Of a DNA stretch of 6,634 nucleotides, positions 5,112 through 6,634 are shown in pieces (within the stretch, counting starts at the first letter, position 1; each line of letters begins with the position of its first letter). The stretch spans positions 1 to 6,634 of the forward strand of contig CAOSOP010000069.1 in assembly GCA_948525355.1 (NCBI GenBank), written 5' to 3'. Below the pieces are notes generated by a model. The model was not told the origin of the DNA. It was given only the letters and a program-made list of their open reading frames with translations, and did no database searches. A program made the position numbers and the translations under genes. The DNA comes from an uncultured Bacilli bacterium (GTDB lineage Bacteria > Bacillota_I > Bacilli_A > RFN20 > CAG-288).

Positions 5112-6502
5112 CTATTTATACTCAAATTGTTATTTTGAACTTCCAGTTCTCTTTTCTTTAGAGCTCTTGGTAATGTAATAAAAATAACAATCCCTGTTAT
5201 AATTCCTGCGGCCAGATCAGCAATTCCTTCCGATAAATATACTCCTTTAAATCCTATAGTATTTGCAAGAATAAAGCATAATGGAATAAGAATAATTACT
5301 TTTCTTAGTACAGCTAATATAAGTGCTGTAGTTGTTTGACCCAAAGCAATGTTAATATTTTGTAATGTCATTTGTATAAAAAACATAATTGTACCCATTA
5401 AAAATAATGGCATATACTTTATTACAATTATTCTTACATCTGGTTTAGCAGAAAAAATGAAAGTATACATTTGCGGAAATGACATAGACAAGGTATAAAC
5501 AACAGCAGCAAAAATGAAAGCAATTATTGTTACATACTTAATTCCTTCTTTAACTCTCTTTGAATCGCCTCTTCCATAATTGTAACTAACAAATGGTTGA
5601 ATACCATATCCAATTCCATTTAAAGGAAGTGAAATGAATTGAAGTGCGCTAAGCATAATAGTCAATGCGGCAGTATAATTCTCGTTTCCATTTGTTGTAA
5701 CTGACAAGTTATAATTAAAAACAATTTGTATAGCACATTCAGTCAATAACATTATAAATGGAGAAAACCCAAGTGAAATAATCTTAAAAACTCTTCTAAA
5801 CTGTAATTTCATATTATTAATTTTTATTTTGAATCCACTTTTTTTAGTGAAAAAGAACGCCACTATCCATACAAAAGATATTAGTTGAGATAAAATAGTT
5901 GCAAAGCTTGCACCTGCAACTTTCATGTTAAATCCAAAAATAAATAATGGATCTAAGGCAATGTTCATTAGTGCACCAATTAATACCGATGACATTGCAA
6001 TAAAAGAATAACCCTGTGCAGTAATAAATGGATTTAAACCTTGAGACAAAATAACAAAAATCGTTCCGAATGAATAAACCTTTAAATACGATGTAGCATA
6101 TTCAACAGCCGCTTCAGGACATTTAAATAAACGAATAATGTCTTCTGCAAAAATGAAAATAACTATGCTTAATAAAAAACCAATTATAGCAAGCAAGATA
6201 AAACTACTATTAAAGAGTTTGTTTGCTTCCTCCTTATTTCCTTCACCCATTCTTATGCTTGCTAAAGGAGAGCCTCCCAATCCAATTAAATTTGCAAAAG
6301 CTTGAACAATTAATGTTATTGGTAAAACTATTCCTAATGCTGCTAATGCTTCAGTCTCTATTCCAGAAATCTTCGCGACAAACATTCTATCAACAATATT
6401 GTATAAAAATGATATTAGTTGAGCAACAACTGCAGGCATAGTTAACTTAAATACTAATGGCAATATTTTACCTTTTTCTAAACGTTCATTTATTACACTC
6501 AT
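5108..6502 (-). CDS. MATE family efflux transporter
   Basis: A 464-residue inner-membrane protein with about twelve hydrophobic segments in two homologous halves, the normal size for the MATE family (Na+ or H+ antiporters exporting drugs and metabolites). Family features include the N-terminal FKLTMPAVVAQLISFLYNIVD (18-38), GLGGSPLASIRMGEGNKEEA (74-93), and in the second half PLNGIGYGIQPFVSYNYGRG, the repeat-related motif. It belongs to the Bacillota MepA/DinF-like branch by appearance; the substrate cannot be told. I chose ATG 6502 because the longer frame's ATG at 6541 lies on the -35 box. There is no Shine-Dalgarno before 6502. The polar C-terminal tail (ELEVQNNNLSINS) ends with TAG at 5110-5108, overlapping the stop of the convergent frame in the GC-rich element, so the last residues may have been changed when the element arrived. 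No regulator or partner gene is adjacent. Confidence 0.92.
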   Translation of the reverse strand: MSVINERLEKGKILPLVFKLTMPAVVAQLISFLYNIVDRMFVAKISGIETEALAALGIVLPITLIVQAFANLIGLGGSPLASIRMGEGNKEEANKLFNSSFILLAIIGFLLSIVIFIFAEDIIRLFKCPEAAVEYATSYLKVYSFGTIFVILSQGLNPFITAQGYSFIAMSSVLIGALMNIALDPLFIFGFNMKVAGASFATILSQLISFVWIVAFFFTKKSGFKIKINNMKLQFRRVFKIISLGFSPFIMLLTECAIQIVFNYNLSVTTNGNENYTAALTIMLSALQFISLPLNGIGYGIQPFVSYNYGRGDSKRVKEGIKYVTIIAFIFAAVVYTLSMSFPQMYTFIFSAKPDVRIIVIKYMPLFLMGTIMFFIQMTLQNINIALGQTTTALILAVLRKVIILIPLCFILANTIGFKGVYLSEGIADLAAGIITGIVIFITLPRALKKRELEVQNNNLSINS

Positions 6503-6512
6503 ACAATGCTTT

Positions 6513-6541
6513 ATAATACATATAAAATCAAGTATTTTCAA
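6513..6541 (-). promoter_or_regulatory. MATE gene promoter
   Basis: On the minus strand TTGAAA (6541-6536) and TATTAT (6518-6513) are separated by exactly 17 nt. Transcription is expected near 6506, only about 4 nt before ATG 6502, so the mRNA is nearly leaderless. This also rules out the in-frame ATG at 6541. Confidence 0.65.
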
Positions 6542-6566
6542 GCCCTTAAATTGCTGATTAAAATAG

Positions 6567-6634
6567 TTAATCCTTAAACGCTTCGCCTTTTTGCGACACG
6601 TTCAAGGGCCAATTTGAGGGGTAATTTATGCCCT
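6567..6634 (-). CDS. GC-rich repeat element, copy C: partial 3' end of the same unknown gene family
   Basis: The frame enters from the right edge and reads GINYPSNWPLNVSQKGEAFKD before TAA (6569-6567). It matches the tail of the frame at 4746-5111 (LPNWPQSYQQGSQKG then stop): PxNWP and SQKG are shared, AATTGGCCC (6614-6606) and GTCGCAAAAAGGC (6597-6585) are identical at the DNA level, and TAACTATTT follows in both. The gaps are all multiples of three: two extra codons in the middle of copy B and five extra codons (EAFKD) before the stop here. Only 21 codons are visible, so the function is unknown. It lies upstream of the MATE promoter on the same strand. No terminator is seen between its stop and the MATE -35 box (25 nt), so read-through into the MATE gene is possible. 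Confidence 0.5.
   Translation of the reverse strand, partial: GINYPSNWPLNVSQKGEAFKD

Noticed and set aside
4707..5117. Integron-type cassette with an attC-like site at GGCTAAC
   Set aside because: There is no paired GTTRRRY/RYYYAAC core, no integrase and no cassette array.
6503..6541. ATG 6541 start giving a 477-residue MATE protein
   Set aside because: The codon overlaps the -35 box, and the extra 13 residues have no family counterpart; ATG 6502 fits the usual N-terminus.
1..6634. CRISPR array, tRNA or rRNA gene, prophage or conjugation module
   Set aside because: No regularly spaced repeats, cloverleaf or rRNA core sequences, and no phage or transfer gene motifs were seen on either strand.

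Overview
The window is about 30% GC across most of its length and looks chromosomal. It probably comes from an uncultured low-GC Bacillota or Mycoplasmatota-type bacterium (Bacilli, Erysipelotrichia or Acholeplasma-like). Supporting signs are TGA used as a stop codon and TGG for Trp (so not the Mycoplasma/Spiroplasma code), AAGGAG-type Shine-Dalgarno sites, a CcpA-type cre site, a DegV protein and a degenerate RNase J of the J2 kind. The lineage is inferred, not demonstrated.

Layout, left to right. Positions 1-51 hold the cut end of a GC-rich repeat element (copy A). An AT-rich spacer with no visible gene follows, then a strong promoter and a small protein that looks like a RelA/SpoT-type HD domain stripped of its metal ligands (247-648). 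Next is a two-gene unit: a DegV-family fatty-acid-binding protein (815-1687) overlapping by 4 nt an RNase J paralog with a damaged active site (1684-3390). It ends in a hairpin terminator that begins inside the stop codon. A second terminator faces the other way and closes deoC (3463-4101, minus), whose promoter carries a cre site. A TspO/MBR membrane protein (4211-4672, minus) lies upstream of deoC on the same strand.

The unusual part is 4707-5111. It is a block of clearly higher GC that starts with a 22-bp perfect inverted repeat and carries a 121-codon plus-strand reading frame I do not recognise. Parts of the same family appear at both window edges: its 5' end at 1-51 (minus) and its 3' end at 6567-6634 (minus). 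Between the last two copies is a MATE-family exporter (5108-6502, minus), so this gene is bracketed by inverted copies of the element's 3' end. The element is the best candidate here for something undescribed: a GC-rich interspersed gene or gene fragment with a conserved hairpin end.

Functionally the ordinary genes are housekeeping or accessory: lipid uptake (DegV), RNA decay (RNase J), deoxynucleoside catabolism under carbon control (deoC), a small-ligand membrane protein (TspO) and drug/metabolite export (MATE). Several predicted promoters place the transcription start at or only a few bases before the Shine-Dalgarno site or start codon, which suggests very short or absent 5' leaders in this genome.
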